Below, one piece after another: positions 47,881 to 56,739 of a DNA stretch of 56,882 nucleotides (positions are counted from its first letter, which is position 1; each line of letters starts with the position of its first letter). The DNA is from Betaproteobacteria bacterium (GTDB lineage: Bacteria; Pseudomonadota; Gammaproteobacteria; Burkholderiales; Burkholderiaceae_A), in assembly GCA_016868305.1 (NCBI GenBank), contig VGHK01000012.1:1-56882 (forward strand). The letters run 5' to 3'. A program made the position numbers and the translations under genes. The notes under the pieces are model-generated. The model was given only the letters and a program-made list of their open reading frames with translations. It did not search any database and had not been told where the DNA came from.

Positions 47881-49119
47881 ATGGAAGTAACCCTATCGGA
47901 CCTGGCCAGGCAAGACCCCAAGGCACACGAGGCGGCCGATATCATCCGACGCTGCGTGCACTGCGGGTTCTGTACCGCCACCTGCCCCACCTATCAGATT
48001 CTGGGCGATGAACGCGACGGCCCACGCGGTCGCATCTACATGATTAAAAAAATGCTCGAGGGCGAGCCGATCTCCTCAGAGACCCAACTGCACCTCGACC
48101 GTTGCCTTACCTGCCGTAACTGCGAAACGACATGCCCCTCGGGGGTGGAATATGGGCGACTGGTCGATCTCGGACGCGAGATGGTAGACCATGCCGTGCC
48201 CCGACCTCTGCCCCAGAGAGTTGTGCGCAGTCTCTTGCGCGAAGGCCTTACCTCACGATGGTTTGCACCGGCCGCACGCCTGGGGCGCGCCCTACGGCCA
48301 GTGCTGCCCGAGCTGCTCTCGCAGAAGCTTCCGCCGGTCGCCGATACCCAGCTTTCCTGGCCAACACGGCAGCATGCCCGTAAAGTAATTCTTCCGCGCG
48401 GCTGTGTGCAGCCCACGCTGCTGCCCAATATCGACGGTGCCACGGCGGTCGTCTTGGATCGGCTCGGTATTGAAGCCCTGATCACCAAAGAATCCCGTTG
48501 CTGCGGGGCGGTGCGCCATCACCTTGCCGATGGGCAGGGTGCGCTTGCCGAGGTACGCCGAAACATTGATGCCTGGTGGCCGCAGATCGCCTCGGGAGAT
48601 ATTGAGGCGATTGTCATGAATGCCTCGGGCTGCGCCGTCATGGTTCGAGACTATGGCAGGCTTCTGGCTGACGATAAGGCCTATGCCGAAAAGGCTGCCA
48701 GTGTCTCTGCCCTGGCCAGGGATCCGATTGAACTACTTGCGCCTCTGCTCACTGAAATACAACAACGATTTCCGAAGCTCTCGGATGGCAAAAACAGGAT
48801 GCGTATTGCCTATCACCCCCCCTGTACCCAGCAGCATGGTCTGAAAATTCGGGGTGCGGTGGAAAGGTTTCTCTCTGATCTTGGCGTAGCGATACAGCCC
48901 GTTGCCGACAGCCATCTCTGCTGCGGGTCAGCAGGCACCTATTCGGTTCTGCAGCCAGCGCTTGCCAAGACCCTTAAGGAACAAAAACTCGAGGCCCTTA
49001 CAGCAGGCAGCCCCGAGTGTATTTTGTCTGCCAATGTAGGCTGTATTGGCCATCTTCAGTCGGGCACACCGGTTAAGGTGGCCCACTGGATCGAATGGCT
49101 GGAAGAACAGACGCGGTAG
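47881..49119 (+). CDS. glcF: glycolate oxidase iron-sulfur subunit GlcF
   Basis: 412-aa electron-transfer subunit. Two [4Fe-4S] ferredoxin motifs: CVHCGFCTATCPTY near residue 22 and CLTCRNCETTCPSG near residue 75. Two CCG domains follow (SRCCGAVRHHL and SHLCCGSAGTYSV). It passes electrons from GlcD/E to the quinone pool. It converges with the FAH hydrolase gene over 8 bases. Confidence 0.95.
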   Translation: MEVTLSDLARQDPKAHEAADIIRRCVHCGFCTATCPTYQILGDERDGPRGRIYMIKKMLEGEPISSETQLHLDRCLTCRNCETTCPSGVEYGRLVDLGREMVDHAVPRPLPQRVVRSLLREGLTSRWFAPAARLGRALRPVLPELLSQKLPPVADTQLSWPTRQHARKVILPRGCVQPTLLPNIDGATAVVLDRLGIEALITKESRCCGAVRHHLADGQGALAEVRRNIDAWWPQIASGDIEAIVMNASGCAVMVRDYGRLLADDKAYAEKAASVSALARDPIELLAPLLTEIQQRFPKLSDGKNRMRIAYHPPCTQQHGLKIRGAVERFLSDLGVAIQPVADSHLCCGSAGTYSVLQPALAKTLKEQKLEALTAGSPECILSANVGCIGHLQSGTPVKVAHWIEWLEEQTR

Positions 49120-49127
49120 ATCAGGCC

Positions 49128-49988
49128 CTATTTCTCGTCAGCCACAGGATTAGACAACAGGCCGATCTCGGGAACCTCTACCGACACCGTATCGCCGTGT
49201 TTCATAAACAGCGGAGGCTTACGGGCAAAACCCACACCTGCGGGCGTTCCAGAAATAATTACGTCACCGGGTTGTAGCGCAAAGATCTCAGAACAAATGC
49301 TTACCAAGGTTGCGACGTCAAAGATCATGTCGCGCGTGTTGGCATCTTGGACCACCTGGCCGTTGAGGCGGGTTTTGAGCTGGAGCCCAACTGCGCCCAT
49401 GGGAAGCTCGTCTGCGGTGACCATCCAGGGCCCGAAACTGGCAGAGGCGTCAAAGTTTTTGCCAATCATCCACTGGGTAGACTTGAACTGGTAGTCACGA
49501 ATCGAGCCATCGTTAAAAAGCGAATAGCCCGCAACATGCGACAGGGCGTCAGCCTTAGCAATATGGCGGCCCTCTTTGCCGATGATCACGGCGATCTCGC
49601 CCTCGTAGTCGAACTCTGGGGAGACCTTAGGCCGAATAATGGGCTGCCCATGGCCCACCCACGAGGACGGAAATCGATGAAACAAGACGGGATACTTCGG
49701 GGGATCTTTGTAGGGGCTCTCTGCCGCATGGTCAACATAGTTGAGACCAACCGCAATTGCCTTAGACGGATTAAGAATGGGCGGGAGCCAGTGCAGGCCC
49801 TCGAGTGCGGCGTTAGGCGACAGGTTAGGCCAGTCGGCCTTGAGCACATCCATAAGGGTAGGCCCCGTCTTGAGCAGGGCATCAAGGCTTGTGGGAAAAC
49901 CCTTTACGCTCAGATCAATCAGGCCACCATCTTTTAAAACGCCTAATCGGGTCGTGCCATCAGGGTGTAAGAAATTCAAAAAACGCAT
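49128..49988 (-). CDS. fumarylacetoacetate hydrolase family protein
   Basis: 286-aa FAH-superfamily enzyme. C-terminal metal site DYEGEIAVIIGKEGR, AVGLNYVDHAAES, SIRDYQFKSTQWMIGKNFD and GDVIISGTPAGVGFAR are typical of the hydrolases/isomerases that act on ring-cleavage products such as fumarylpyruvate or oxo-acids. GGAGA lies 8 nt upstream of ATG. It follows the extradiol-type dioxygenase gene by 62 nt and the liv genes, suggesting a role in aromatic breakdown. Exact substrate unknown. Confidence 0.9.
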   Translation of the reverse strand: MRFLNFLHPDGTTRLGVLKDGGLIDLSVKGFPTSLDALLKTGPTLMDVLKADWPNLSPNAALEGLHWLPPILNPSKAIAVGLNYVDHAAESPYKDPPKYPVLFHRFPSSWVGHGQPIIRPKVSPEFDYEGEIAVIIGKEGRHIAKADALSHVAGYSLFNDGSIRDYQFKSTQWMIGKNFDASASFGPWMVTADELPMGAVGLQLKTRLNGQVVQDANTRDMIFDVATLVSICSEIFALQPGDVIISGTPAGVGFARKPPLFMKHGDTVSVEVPEIGLLSNPVADEK

Positions 49989-50050
49989 CGCAGGTGTCTC
50001 CAGTTGGGGGGGTCTCGCAAAGGTGCGGCTAAGGTGCGCCCGTGGCGTGG

Positions 50051-51013
50051 TTATGCAGGCTCTGCCTCGACTTCCCGATTCACAATAAAGTCATCGGGGA
50101 CCGAGGGGCCCCAGAGGTAGAGTGAATTCTCGGGGGGATAGTCTTGGACAGGCCAGTTGGTGTCTGCGCCGACAAAGTCGATATCAAAAGAATATTCGGT
50201 GAAGCTGCCCCATGGGTCTTGCACATAATAAAAATAGTTAGACCCGATCACATGGCGCCCCACGCCCCAGCCACTTGTATAGCCCGCAGCCATCATCTGG
50301 TCCATGCCGAGCCCCACTTGGTCGAGACGGTCTACTGCCCAGCTCGTGTGGTGCAGCCCAGGGCCATTTGATTTCGCAAAGGCCAGCAGATGATGGTCGC
50401 TGGAATGGGCGCCATGCATAAAGGCAATGATGTCTGCGGATTTGTCTGAAAGCCGCAGTCCGAGGGCCCTCTCGTAAAAATCAATCGACCGTGGCACATC
50501 AGTACTGAACATAAGCAGGTGCGACATGCGCAAGGGGTGCACCTGAGGAAGTTCGCCGCGCATCGGGCCAATCGGAACTGCTATGGGATTAGCCTTATAT
50601 ACCGGACCAAGCGCTGGAGTCTTCTCGTTTGGGGTGACCTTTTCCGTAACGGTGATCTGCAATAAATTACTATCGGGGTCACGCACCCAAAAGCCTGAGG
50701 TGTCTTCGGCCATGGGGTGAGGCGAGACTAATGCATGACCTTGGGCCAGCACCTGGGCACGCAATGCCTCGAGGTCTGCGGCGTAGGCGCCCAGCGTCAA
50801 GTAGGCGAGTTTCTTTCGAGACCCAGCCTGAAAGATCTGCCCCCAGCAGTGCGGCGAAAAATGGGTATAAAGACGCAACCGATCCGCAGCCACTTCCACA
50901 CGCAATCCGAAGGCAGAGAAGTATTTCTCGGCCACGGCAAGATCGGGGACACTAAACACAAAACGGCTTGCAGAGTGAATGGCAGTGGCCTTAGGGCGAC
51001 GGGGTTGGTTCAT
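50051..51013 (-). CDS. VOC-family extradiol-type dioxygenase
   Basis: 320-aa protein with two vicinal-oxygen-chelate modules, as in type I extradiol dioxygenases. The second module has the 2-His-1-Glu metal site: His165 (SHLLMFS), His222/223 (GPGLHHTSW) and Glu274 (SFTEYSFD). Such enzymes cleave catechol rings next to a hydroxyl group; the substrate cannot be read. GGAGA precedes the ATG. It lies between livF and the FAH gene on the same strand; the 116-base gap to livF shows nothing. Confidence 0.88.
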   Translation of the reverse strand: MNQPRRPKATAIHSASRFVFSVPDLAVAEKYFSAFGLRVEVAADRLRLYTHFSPHCWGQIFQAGSRKKLAYLTLGAYAADLEALRAQVLAQGHALVSPHPMAEDTSGFWVRDPDSNLLQITVTEKVTPNEKTPALGPVYKANPIAVPIGPMRGELPQVHPLRMSHLLMFSTDVPRSIDFYERALGLRLSDKSADIIAFMHGAHSSDHHLLAFAKSNGPGLHHTSWAVDRLDQVGLGMDQMMAAGYTSGWGVGRHVIGSNYFYYVQDPWGSFTEYSFDIDFVGADTNWPVQDYPPENSLYLWGPSVPDDFIVNREVEAEPA

Positions 51014-51129
51014 CAGATTCTCCTTAGTGCAGACAAGGACCTAGAGCGATGATAAGCGCTAGCGCAGGCACAGCCCATGATTACACCAGCGCAGACCTAT
51101 AACACGACGGGCACGAACATCCCGCCTCG

Positions 51130-51912
51130 TTAATGGGTAGGCGTGGGAGTCGAGGTCGGCGCTGAGGCCGAGGCCCCCTCTGCGGCCACGCCTAGATAAA
51201 AACTCTTAACCAGCGCGTTTTCCTTTAAGGTCTCAACATCGCCCTGAAATACGATCTCGCCATGAACAATGATATAGCCGAAGTCAGCAATACGCATGGC
51301 CTGGTTGAAGTTTTGTTCGGCCATAAGTACCGTGAGACTGTACTGGTCTTTGAGTTCTTTGAGCTTGGTAATGGTCTGCGAGACCAGCAAGGGTGACAGG
51401 CCCACCGAGGGCTCATCGACCAGCAAGAGTCGGGGCGCAGACATTATGGCCCGGGCAATGGCAAGCATCTGTTGCTGCCCCCCCGACATGGAACCCGCAA
51501 GCTGGTTTTTCCGCTCGGCCAACACCGGGAATGCAGTCAGGCAGAAGTCGAGGTTCTCGCGAATGGATGCACGGGCCTTATCGCGAAATGCGCCTAGTAA
51601 AAGATTTTCTTCAACGGTGAGCTTAGGAAAAAGCCGTCGGCCTTCGGGCACCAGCGCTACGCCCAGGTTCACAATCTCTTGCGTGGACAGACTTGCCAGG
51701 TCGTGCGTCTGATCGTCGATGGTAAGGCGAACGCTTCCCTGACTGGGTTTGACCATGCCCATGACGCACTTCATAAGGGTACTTTTGCCATTGCCGTTGG
51801 TACCCAGCAAGGCGACCGTACGGCCCTCATAGAGAGACAGGCTGACGCCCTGCAGGGCCTTCACGGCACCATAACTGGCATGGATCCCTTCGATTTCAAG
51901 CTTAATCGCCAA
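51130..51912 (-). CDS. livF: branched-chain-type ABC transporter ATP-binding protein LivF
   Basis: 260-aa ATPase. Walker A GTNGNGKST, Q-loop area ALVPEGRRLFPKLTVEENL, signature MSGGQQQMLAIARAI, Walker B LLLVDEPSVGL. TTG 51912 is chosen because AGGG lies 6 nt upstream and the product then begins MAIKLEIEG; the longer frame reads into livG. The C-terminus carries an odd Ala/Ser/Thr/Pro tail (EGASASAPTSTPTPTH). It overlaps the livG end by 11 nt. Confidence 0.92.
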   Translation of the reverse strand: MAIKLEIEGIHASYGAVKALQGVSLSLYEGRTVALLGTNGNGKSTLMKCVMGMVKPSQGSVRLTIDDQTHDLASLSTQEIVNLGVALVPEGRRLFPKLTVEENLLLGAFRDKARASIRENLDFCLTAFPVLAERKNQLAGSMSGGQQQMLAIARAIMSAPRLLLVDEPSVGLSPLLVSQTITKLKELKDQYSLTVLMAEQNFNQAMRIADFGYIIVHGEIVFQGDVETLKENALVKSFYLGVAAEGASASAPTSTPTPTH

Positions 51913-52618
51913 GGTAGGCCCTCTGCACGTGTGGGTTGGCAACCACCTCTTTGGGTGTGCCCTGACAGATGATCTGCCCGGCATCGAGACAGACCACCCG
52001 CTGCGAAAACGACATCACCGCCTGCATGATGTGCTCAATCATGATGATCGTAATGCCCTGGCTGTTCATGTCGAACAGTATCTGAAGCACCTCATCGATT
52101 TCAGTGCCTGCCAACCCGGCCATGGCCTCATCGGAAATCAAGAGACTGGGGTGGGCGGCCATAGCCCTGGCAAGTTCCATCTTGCGAAGTTCCACCTGGG
52201 ATAACTGGCTGGTGGGTACAAGGGCCTTGGCCTTGAGCCCCATGCTCGCAAGAATCTGGTAGGCCTCTTCTTCGGCCCGCGCGCCCGTAATGCCGCAGAC
52301 ATAGGAGAGCGGCACCAGGAGATTTTCGAGCATCGTCATGCTGGAAAAAGGACGGGGAATCTGGAAACTACGGGCAATACCGAGCTTCGTGCGGCGATGG
52401 GCAGGCAGGCGGGAGATGGGCGCGCCATTGAAGTGGATAGTGCCCTCATCGTTAAGCAAGGCCCCCGAGATGCAGTTGATCAGCGTGGTCTTGCCAGAGC
52501 CATTCGGGCCAATAAGGCCCAGTCGTTCGCCCTTTTGTACCTGAAGGTCGACGCCCGAGAGCGCCGTAAAGCCTCCAAAGAACTTGGAGACTTTATTTAC
52601 TTCGAGGATGCTTTCCAT
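51902..52618 (-). CDS. livG: branched-chain-type ABC transporter ATP-binding protein LivG, variant
   Basis: 238-aa ATPase of a LivFGHMK-type importer. Walker A GPNGSGKTT and the D-loop are intact, but the usual signature reads SQLSQVELRKMELARAM rather than LSGGQ, and Walker B is LLISDEAMAGL with Ala where Pro is usual. Degenerate signature in LivG with an intact LivF would make the pair asymmetric. It overlaps livM by 22 nt and livF by 11 nt. Confidence 0.9.
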   Translation of the reverse strand: MESILEVNKVSKFFGGFTALSGVDLQVQKGERLGLIGPNGSGKTTLINCISGALLNDEGTIHFNGAPISRLPAHRRTKLGIARSFQIPRPFSSMTMLENLLVPLSYVCGITGARAEEEAYQILASMGLKAKALVPTSQLSQVELRKMELARAMAAHPSLLISDEAMAGLAGTEIDEVLQILFDMNSQGITIIMIEHIMQAVMSFSQRVVCLDAGQIICQGTPKEVVANPHVQRAYLGD

Positions 52619-53529
52619 TTTCGGTAGAGCCCCACAATGCCATCTGGCGCAGCGATTACAAAGAATACAAGCAAGACTCCCACAACCAGCACATTGAGCT
52701 CGCTGGAAATAGTGACCGTTACCAGTTGTTGAATGGATGCTAGAAGCAACGCCCCGATGAGTGGGCCTACCCAGTGGGACATGCCACCGATAATAGGCAT
52801 TGCGAGCGCCGAGACCGCATAGACCAGGTTAAAGCTGGAATAGGGCTCGATGTAACTAAGGTACATCGGCATGGGCGCCCCGGCAGCCCCAAGCAAGGCA
52901 CCAGAAACCGCACAGGCAATGAGCTTCAGGCGTAAGGTGGGCACCCCAGTGCACTCGGCCGCCTCTTCTGAGTCGCGCAGGGCGCGCAGGCCTCGGCCAA
53001 TATGCGAGTCTTGAATATAACGGGCAATAGCAATGGCGGCGACCGCCATAATGACCATTACCCAGAAGAGCATGCGGGTGTAGCTGTCGAAAGGCCAGCC
53101 TTCGCCAGGCCGGGTGAGCTGCAGGCCAGTAGCCCCCCCTACGTACCGCCAGTTGATCACCACGGTTTCGAGAATAAACACTAGGGCGACGGTGGCAATC
53201 GAAAAAAAGATCCCGCGCAGTCGAACAGAAATGACGCCGACCAGAAATCCCAAAGTTCCCGAGATAAGCGCTGCCGCGAGAATCTGGACGATAAGCGGGG
53301 CCTCTAGCGACATATGAACCACCAGCGCGGAATAGGCGCCAGCACCCACAAAGGCAGGAACCCCAAAGTTCACATACCCCGCGTAACCGCCCAGGATATT
53401 CCAGGCGGTAGCAAGCACCACCGCCTGCAAGACAACGAAACCCGCAAAGAACAGGTATTCGTTGACACCCGACATCACCAGCCCTGTGGCAGCCAGAACC
53501 ACCGCCAGACACGCTATCCAGAATCGCAT
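52597..53529 (-). CDS. livM: branched-chain-type ABC transporter permease LivM
   Basis: 310-aa inner-membrane permease with about nine to ten hydrophobic segments. GGYAGYVNFGVPAFVGAGAYSA, FFSIATVALVFILETVV and the EAA-like loop GRGLRALRDSEEAAECTG, are typical of LivM. It forms the channel with LivH. It overlaps livG by 22 nt and lies 6 nt after livH. Confidence 0.92.
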   Translation of the reverse strand: MRFWIACLAVVLAATGLVMSGVNEYLFFAGFVVLQAVVLATAWNILGGYAGYVNFGVPAFVGAGAYSALVVHMSLEAPLIVQILAAALISGTLGFLVGVISVRLRGIFFSIATVALVFILETVVINWRYVGGATGLQLTRPGEGWPFDSYTRMLFWVMVIMAVAAIAIARYIQDSHIGRGLRALRDSEEAAECTGVPTLRLKLIACAVSGALLGAAGAPMPMYLSYIEPYSSFNLVYAVSALAMPIIGGMSHWVGPLIGALLLASIQQLVTVTISSELNVLVVGVLLVFFVIAAPDGIVGLYRKWKASSK

Positions 53530-53535
53530 GGTCTT

Positions 53536-54411
53536 TTATCGTCCGAAAAGGCCCTTGGGCCTTACTGCAAGTACCACCAGCAACAAGCCAAAGGCTACCG
53601 CAGGAGCCCAAGACGCGCCAAAGAACATCAGCACGATCGACTCGGTAACCCCAAGAATAAGCGCTGCGGCAAGTGTGCCACTCATGCTCCCTAGCCCTGC
53701 CAAGACCACCACACAAAAGGTACGTCCGATATAGATGCGGTCCATGGTGGGCTCTACTGGCGCCACGATAATGAGCATGGCGCCAGCCAGCGCATTGACG
53801 GCGGTTGCCAACCCAAAGGCAAACTGCTTGATACGAACCGGGTCTGCCCCCATGAGGCGAAGTGCGGCCTCATCTTGCCCCACGGCCTTGATAGCCCGTC
53901 CGGTGAATGTCTTCGACAGGTAAACGGTAAGGGTGATGGTTAAAAAGAGCGCGACCCCAAAGGCCACCAAAAGCCGATAGGGGATACGCAGGTCGTCGAT
54001 CTTCAGGCTTCCGCCAATGTAGGCAGCCTCAGCAGAACGCTGATCGACGCCAAATGCCACAACCAGAAGCACCTCGATAATGAATGCAATGCCAAAGAAA
54101 AACGCCAGCCCACTGACGGCAGCCGAATTGCCGCGCTTTTCAAAGGTTTCGTAGTACATGCGGTAGAGCGCAGCCCCAAAGAGAAAGAAGAACGGGGTGA
54201 GCATGAGGCCAGCAAGAATCGGGTCTACCCCGTACTGGCCAAGAAGGTAGACACCATAAGAACCGAGGATTAGTAATGCTGGATGGGCTACGTGCGGAAC
54301 ATCGAGCAGGCCAAAGGCAATCGACAGCCCGATACTGACTGCAGCATAGAAGCAGCCGAGCAGCAGACCAAAAATAATCGCTTCGAGGAGGAGGTCGAAA
54401 GAAAAGGCCAT
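53536..54411 (-). CDS. livH: branched-chain-type ABC transporter permease LivH
   Basis: 291-aa inner-membrane permease, about eight segments. LLLGCFYAAVSIGLSIAFGL at the N-terminus, the EAA-like loop GRAIKAVGQDEAALRLMGAD, and the glycine-rich VVLAGLGSMSGTLAAALILG are typical of LivH. livK lies 94 bases upstream on the same strand; that spacer holds no feature I can support. Confidence 0.92.
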   Translation of the reverse strand: MAFSFDLLLEAIIFGLLLGCFYAAVSIGLSIAFGLLDVPHVAHPALLILGSYGVYLLGQYGVDPILAGLMLTPFFFLFGAALYRMYYETFEKRGNSAAVSGLAFFFGIAFIIEVLLVVAFGVDQRSAEAAYIGGSLKIDDLRIPYRLLVAFGVALFLTITLTVYLSKTFTGRAIKAVGQDEAALRLMGADPVRIKQFAFGLATAVNALAGAMLIIVAPVEPTMDRIYIGRTFCVVVLAGLGSMSGTLAAALILGVTESIVLMFFGASWAPAVAFGLLLVVLAVRPKGLFGR

Positions 54412-54505
54412 AGATAGGCGAACGGGGGGATGCTGCTGCCCGGCTAGAGCGAAAAGGAAAGCGGCCTAAATGCAGAGCAGCAACATACCCCGATACAGCA
54501 CCCGA

Positions 54506-55756
54506 TTAGGATTTCTGCGCCTTCTCGTATGGAGCGATGAGGTCTCCGGACTTATCTGCTGGTGGGAAGATTACGATCTGCCGATCGGGTGACCGGAACT
54601 GCTCCTGGTCTTTGTCCTTCACGCCCCGGAACTGCGCGGTTATGATGCGCTGATTCGCCCGTTCGCCACCGGCATCGAAACGCACAGGGCCAACAATGGT
54701 CTGCATCTCGTTCTTGCGCAGGTAGTCGGCAAGGCGACGGTCTTCAATGCTATTGGTAGCCTTGATCGCCTGCTCAAGCATCTGGCCGATCGCATAGTTA
54801 AAGGGCGGCAGGTAGAACCCAAGCTCGTCGACCTTTTGCGCCTTCGCCCGCTCGGAGTAGCGACGGAAAAAGTCATCGACACCTGGCATTTTCATTCCGG
54901 GAACGTAGGTATTGAAGTTTAGAATGCCATTCAGTTTGCTGCCCAGGTTAATCATGATAGGCGTGAAGCCGAGCCCCACCATGCCGCCGCCGAGGACCCG
55001 CACCTGGTCTCCAACGCCGATCTCATGGATGGCGTTCACGATACCGGCGGAATCTGGAGGATAAGAGGCAATAAAGACCATCTCAGCCTTAGAGGCCCGA
55101 ACCGCGCGAATAATGGTCGAGAAGTCTTTTGTCGTGGGAGGGTAGTTCTGATCGTAGACCTTGTTGAGCTTGAGCTTGGCAATGTAGGCCCGAACACCGT
55201 CAGCAAGGTTTTGCGCAAAGTCCTGGTCGGAGGCCACAACCGCGATGCTCTTGGCACCCGCCGCAACGCCTGCTTCGACAAACCCCTTTGACCATCCCTC
55301 GGAATCGTTCCAGGGGGCATTGTTAAACCACATATCGTGTTTAACGTCGGCATTGACCTGAAAAGAGAAGTTGCCCATGAGCAGCTTGCCCCGTTGCTTG
55401 ACCAAGGGCATGATCGGCGCGGTAGGTACTGTGGCGTATGGGGCGATAAGAAGATCAACCTTATCAACATCGAGAAGCTTGGAATAAATTCCTGGGGTAT
55501 TCGCCGGGTTGGACTGGTCGTCGTAGGCAGTGAACTCGACCCTCCGGCCAAGCAGTCCACCCCGTCCGTTGACATCATCAACCCACATACGCAGGGCTAC
55601 CAACGCCGCCTGGCCGCCACCGCCAAGGCCGCCTGTTTGGGGCATGCTCATGCCAATTTTTATGGGATTAGCCTGAGCAAACACCGGGGCGGGCATAGCA
55701 GCCGCAACCACCGTGGCGCCAGCAGCACCCACTACCTTTCTACGCGTCTTATCCAT
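54506..55756 (-). CDS. livK: ABC transporter substrate-binding protein, LivK type
   Basis: 416-aa periplasmic binding protein. The N-terminus is a twin-arginine-like signal (KTRRKVVGAAGATVVAAA) cleaved after the VFAQA stretch, followed by IKIGMSMPQTGG and a two-lobed Peripla_BP_6 fold with LLGRRVEFTAYDDQSNP. Ligand may be an aromatic or organic acid, since such proteins are not limited to amino acids. GGAG lies 6 nt before ATG, and a hairpin directly precedes it. Confidence 0.92.
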   Translation of the reverse strand: MDKTRRKVVGAAGATVVAAAMPAPVFAQANPIKIGMSMPQTGGLGGGGQAALVALRMWVDDVNGRGGLLGRRVEFTAYDDQSNPANTPGIYSKLLDVDKVDLLIAPYATVPTAPIMPLVKQRGKLLMGNFSFQVNADVKHDMWFNNAPWNDSEGWSKGFVEAGVAAGAKSIAVVASDQDFAQNLADGVRAYIAKLKLNKVYDQNYPPTTKDFSTIIRAVRASKAEMVFIASYPPDSAGIVNAIHEIGVGDQVRVLGGGMVGLGFTPIMINLGSKLNGILNFNTYVPGMKMPGVDDFFRRYSERAKAQKVDELGFYLPPFNYAIGQMLEQAIKATNSIEDRRLADYLRKNEMQTIVGPVRFDAGGERANQRIITAQFRGVKDKDQEQFRSPDRQIVIFPPADKSGDLIAPYEKAQKS

Positions 55757-55768
55757 GTTATCTCCAGA

Positions 55769-55786
55769 GGCGCGACTACCCGCGCC
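55769..55786 (-). promoter_or_regulatory. stem-loop in the livK leader
   Basis: On the minus strand GGCGCG, a 6-nt loop and CGCGCC form a perfect 6-bp GC stem ending only a few bases before the livK Shine-Dalgarno. There is no T-run after it, so it is not a terminator. It might protect the mRNA 5' end or tune initiation. A weak promoter (TTCTCA, 16 bases, AATATT) lies just upstream. Confidence 0.45.
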
Positions 55787-55947
55787 TTTAAAATATTTTT
55801 GAAGGAACGTACTTGAGAAAAAACTTCGGGACTTTATCGCCTGATCACTATCGCTGCGATTTCCCTTTGCGTCTATAAGGGCAAGTACTAGCCGTCATGG
55901 GCGACATCAGCCAGCTAGTGGCTGGTAGCGCGTCTGGAGCTACAGAA

Positions 55948-56634
55948 TTAAGCCCCGGACCCGGCCAGCAGCCGGGGATAGATCTCCCTGGCACCGGCCA
56001 GAAAAAGGTCGACGGCATCACCCGTGCGCACCTCGAACGGCGCCGGGGCTTTGATACCAAAGATATTGCGCCGAACCGCCCAATAAAACATGCTGCCGTG
56101 CAGGTTCCAGACCATTTCAATCTCTCGGGCCGATATCTTCGGGGCCTTAGTACGGGCATACCGGGACAATAGCGCATGTCGAAGCTCCTCTGCCACGACC
56201 ACGAGTAGCTGTTTACGCACAAAGTCGAGATAGTTTCGGTTCAGGCCCATTCCGGCGAGACCAGCAAACATATAAATACGAATCCATTCCGGCCGATACG
56301 TGCTGTGTGCATACTGGGAATAGAATCGATTGAGCCGGTCGCGCAAGGGAACCGATCGATCCTTAAGGTCACGAATCCATAACGGATCCCATTTCTTCAT
56401 AAAGACGGCATCGAAGACCTCGTTGATAAGGTCGTTTTTGGAAGGGAAGTAGCGATACAGCAGAGGCTGTGAGACCCCTATACGCCGCGAAAGCTCACGG
56501 GTCTGCCCTGCGAAACCTACCTCGGCAAAATAGGCAATGGCAGCCTCAAGGATCTGCTGTCTTCGAATATCGGGGCTTAGTCGGGCGCCCTGCGGCAGTG
56601 ATTTGGACGCGGGGGATTTGGCATGATTTTTCAG
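55948..56634 (-). CDS. TetR/AcrR family regulator with no canonical start codon
   Basis: 228-aa repressor. The N-terminal helix-turn-helix is clear: RRQQILEAAIAYFAEVGF, ELSRRIGVSQPLLYRYF and SKNDLINEVFDA, with an effector domain behind. The in-frame region upstream has no ATG, GTG or TTG before a stop. CTG at 56634 is proposed as start because AAGAGG lies 6 nt before it. An ATG in another frame (MPNPP...) would join the HTH only if one C were added to the C5 run near 56615-56625. ATG 56400, inside the HTH-effector junction, would lose the DNA-binding domain. It probably controls livKHMGF and its neighbours. Confidence 0.8.
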   Translation of the reverse strand: MKNHAKSPASKSLPQGARLSPDIRRQQILEAAIAYFAEVGFAGQTRELSRRIGVSQPLLYRYFPSKNDLINEVFDAVFMKKWDPLWIRDLKDRSVPLRDRLNRFYSQYAHSTYRPEWIRIYMFAGLAGMGLNRNYLDFVRKQLLVVVAEELRHALLSRYARTKAPKISAREIEMVWNLHGSMFYWAVRRNIFGIKAPAPFEVRTGDAVDLFLAGAREIYPRLLAGSGA

Positions 56635-56647
56635 AATAGGCCTCTTG

Positions 56648-56685
56648 GAACGAGTATCAATCTAATAAGTGTACGAGTTTCGTTC
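56648..56685. promoter_or_regulatory. candidate TetR operator
   Basis: GAACGA (56648-56653) and TCGTTC (56680-56685) form an inverted pair, and ACGAGTTTCGT (56673-56683) is itself a short palindrome, immediately upstream of the TetR coding region. A related GGAACG half-site lies at 55804-55809 upstream of livK. Palindromes of this type are usual TetR targets. Confidence 0.35.
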
Positions 56686-56739
56686 TAATGGCCCAAACCA
56701 GACCCCAGACTCTAAGCGCAGCATGGCCCAGACCGCGGG

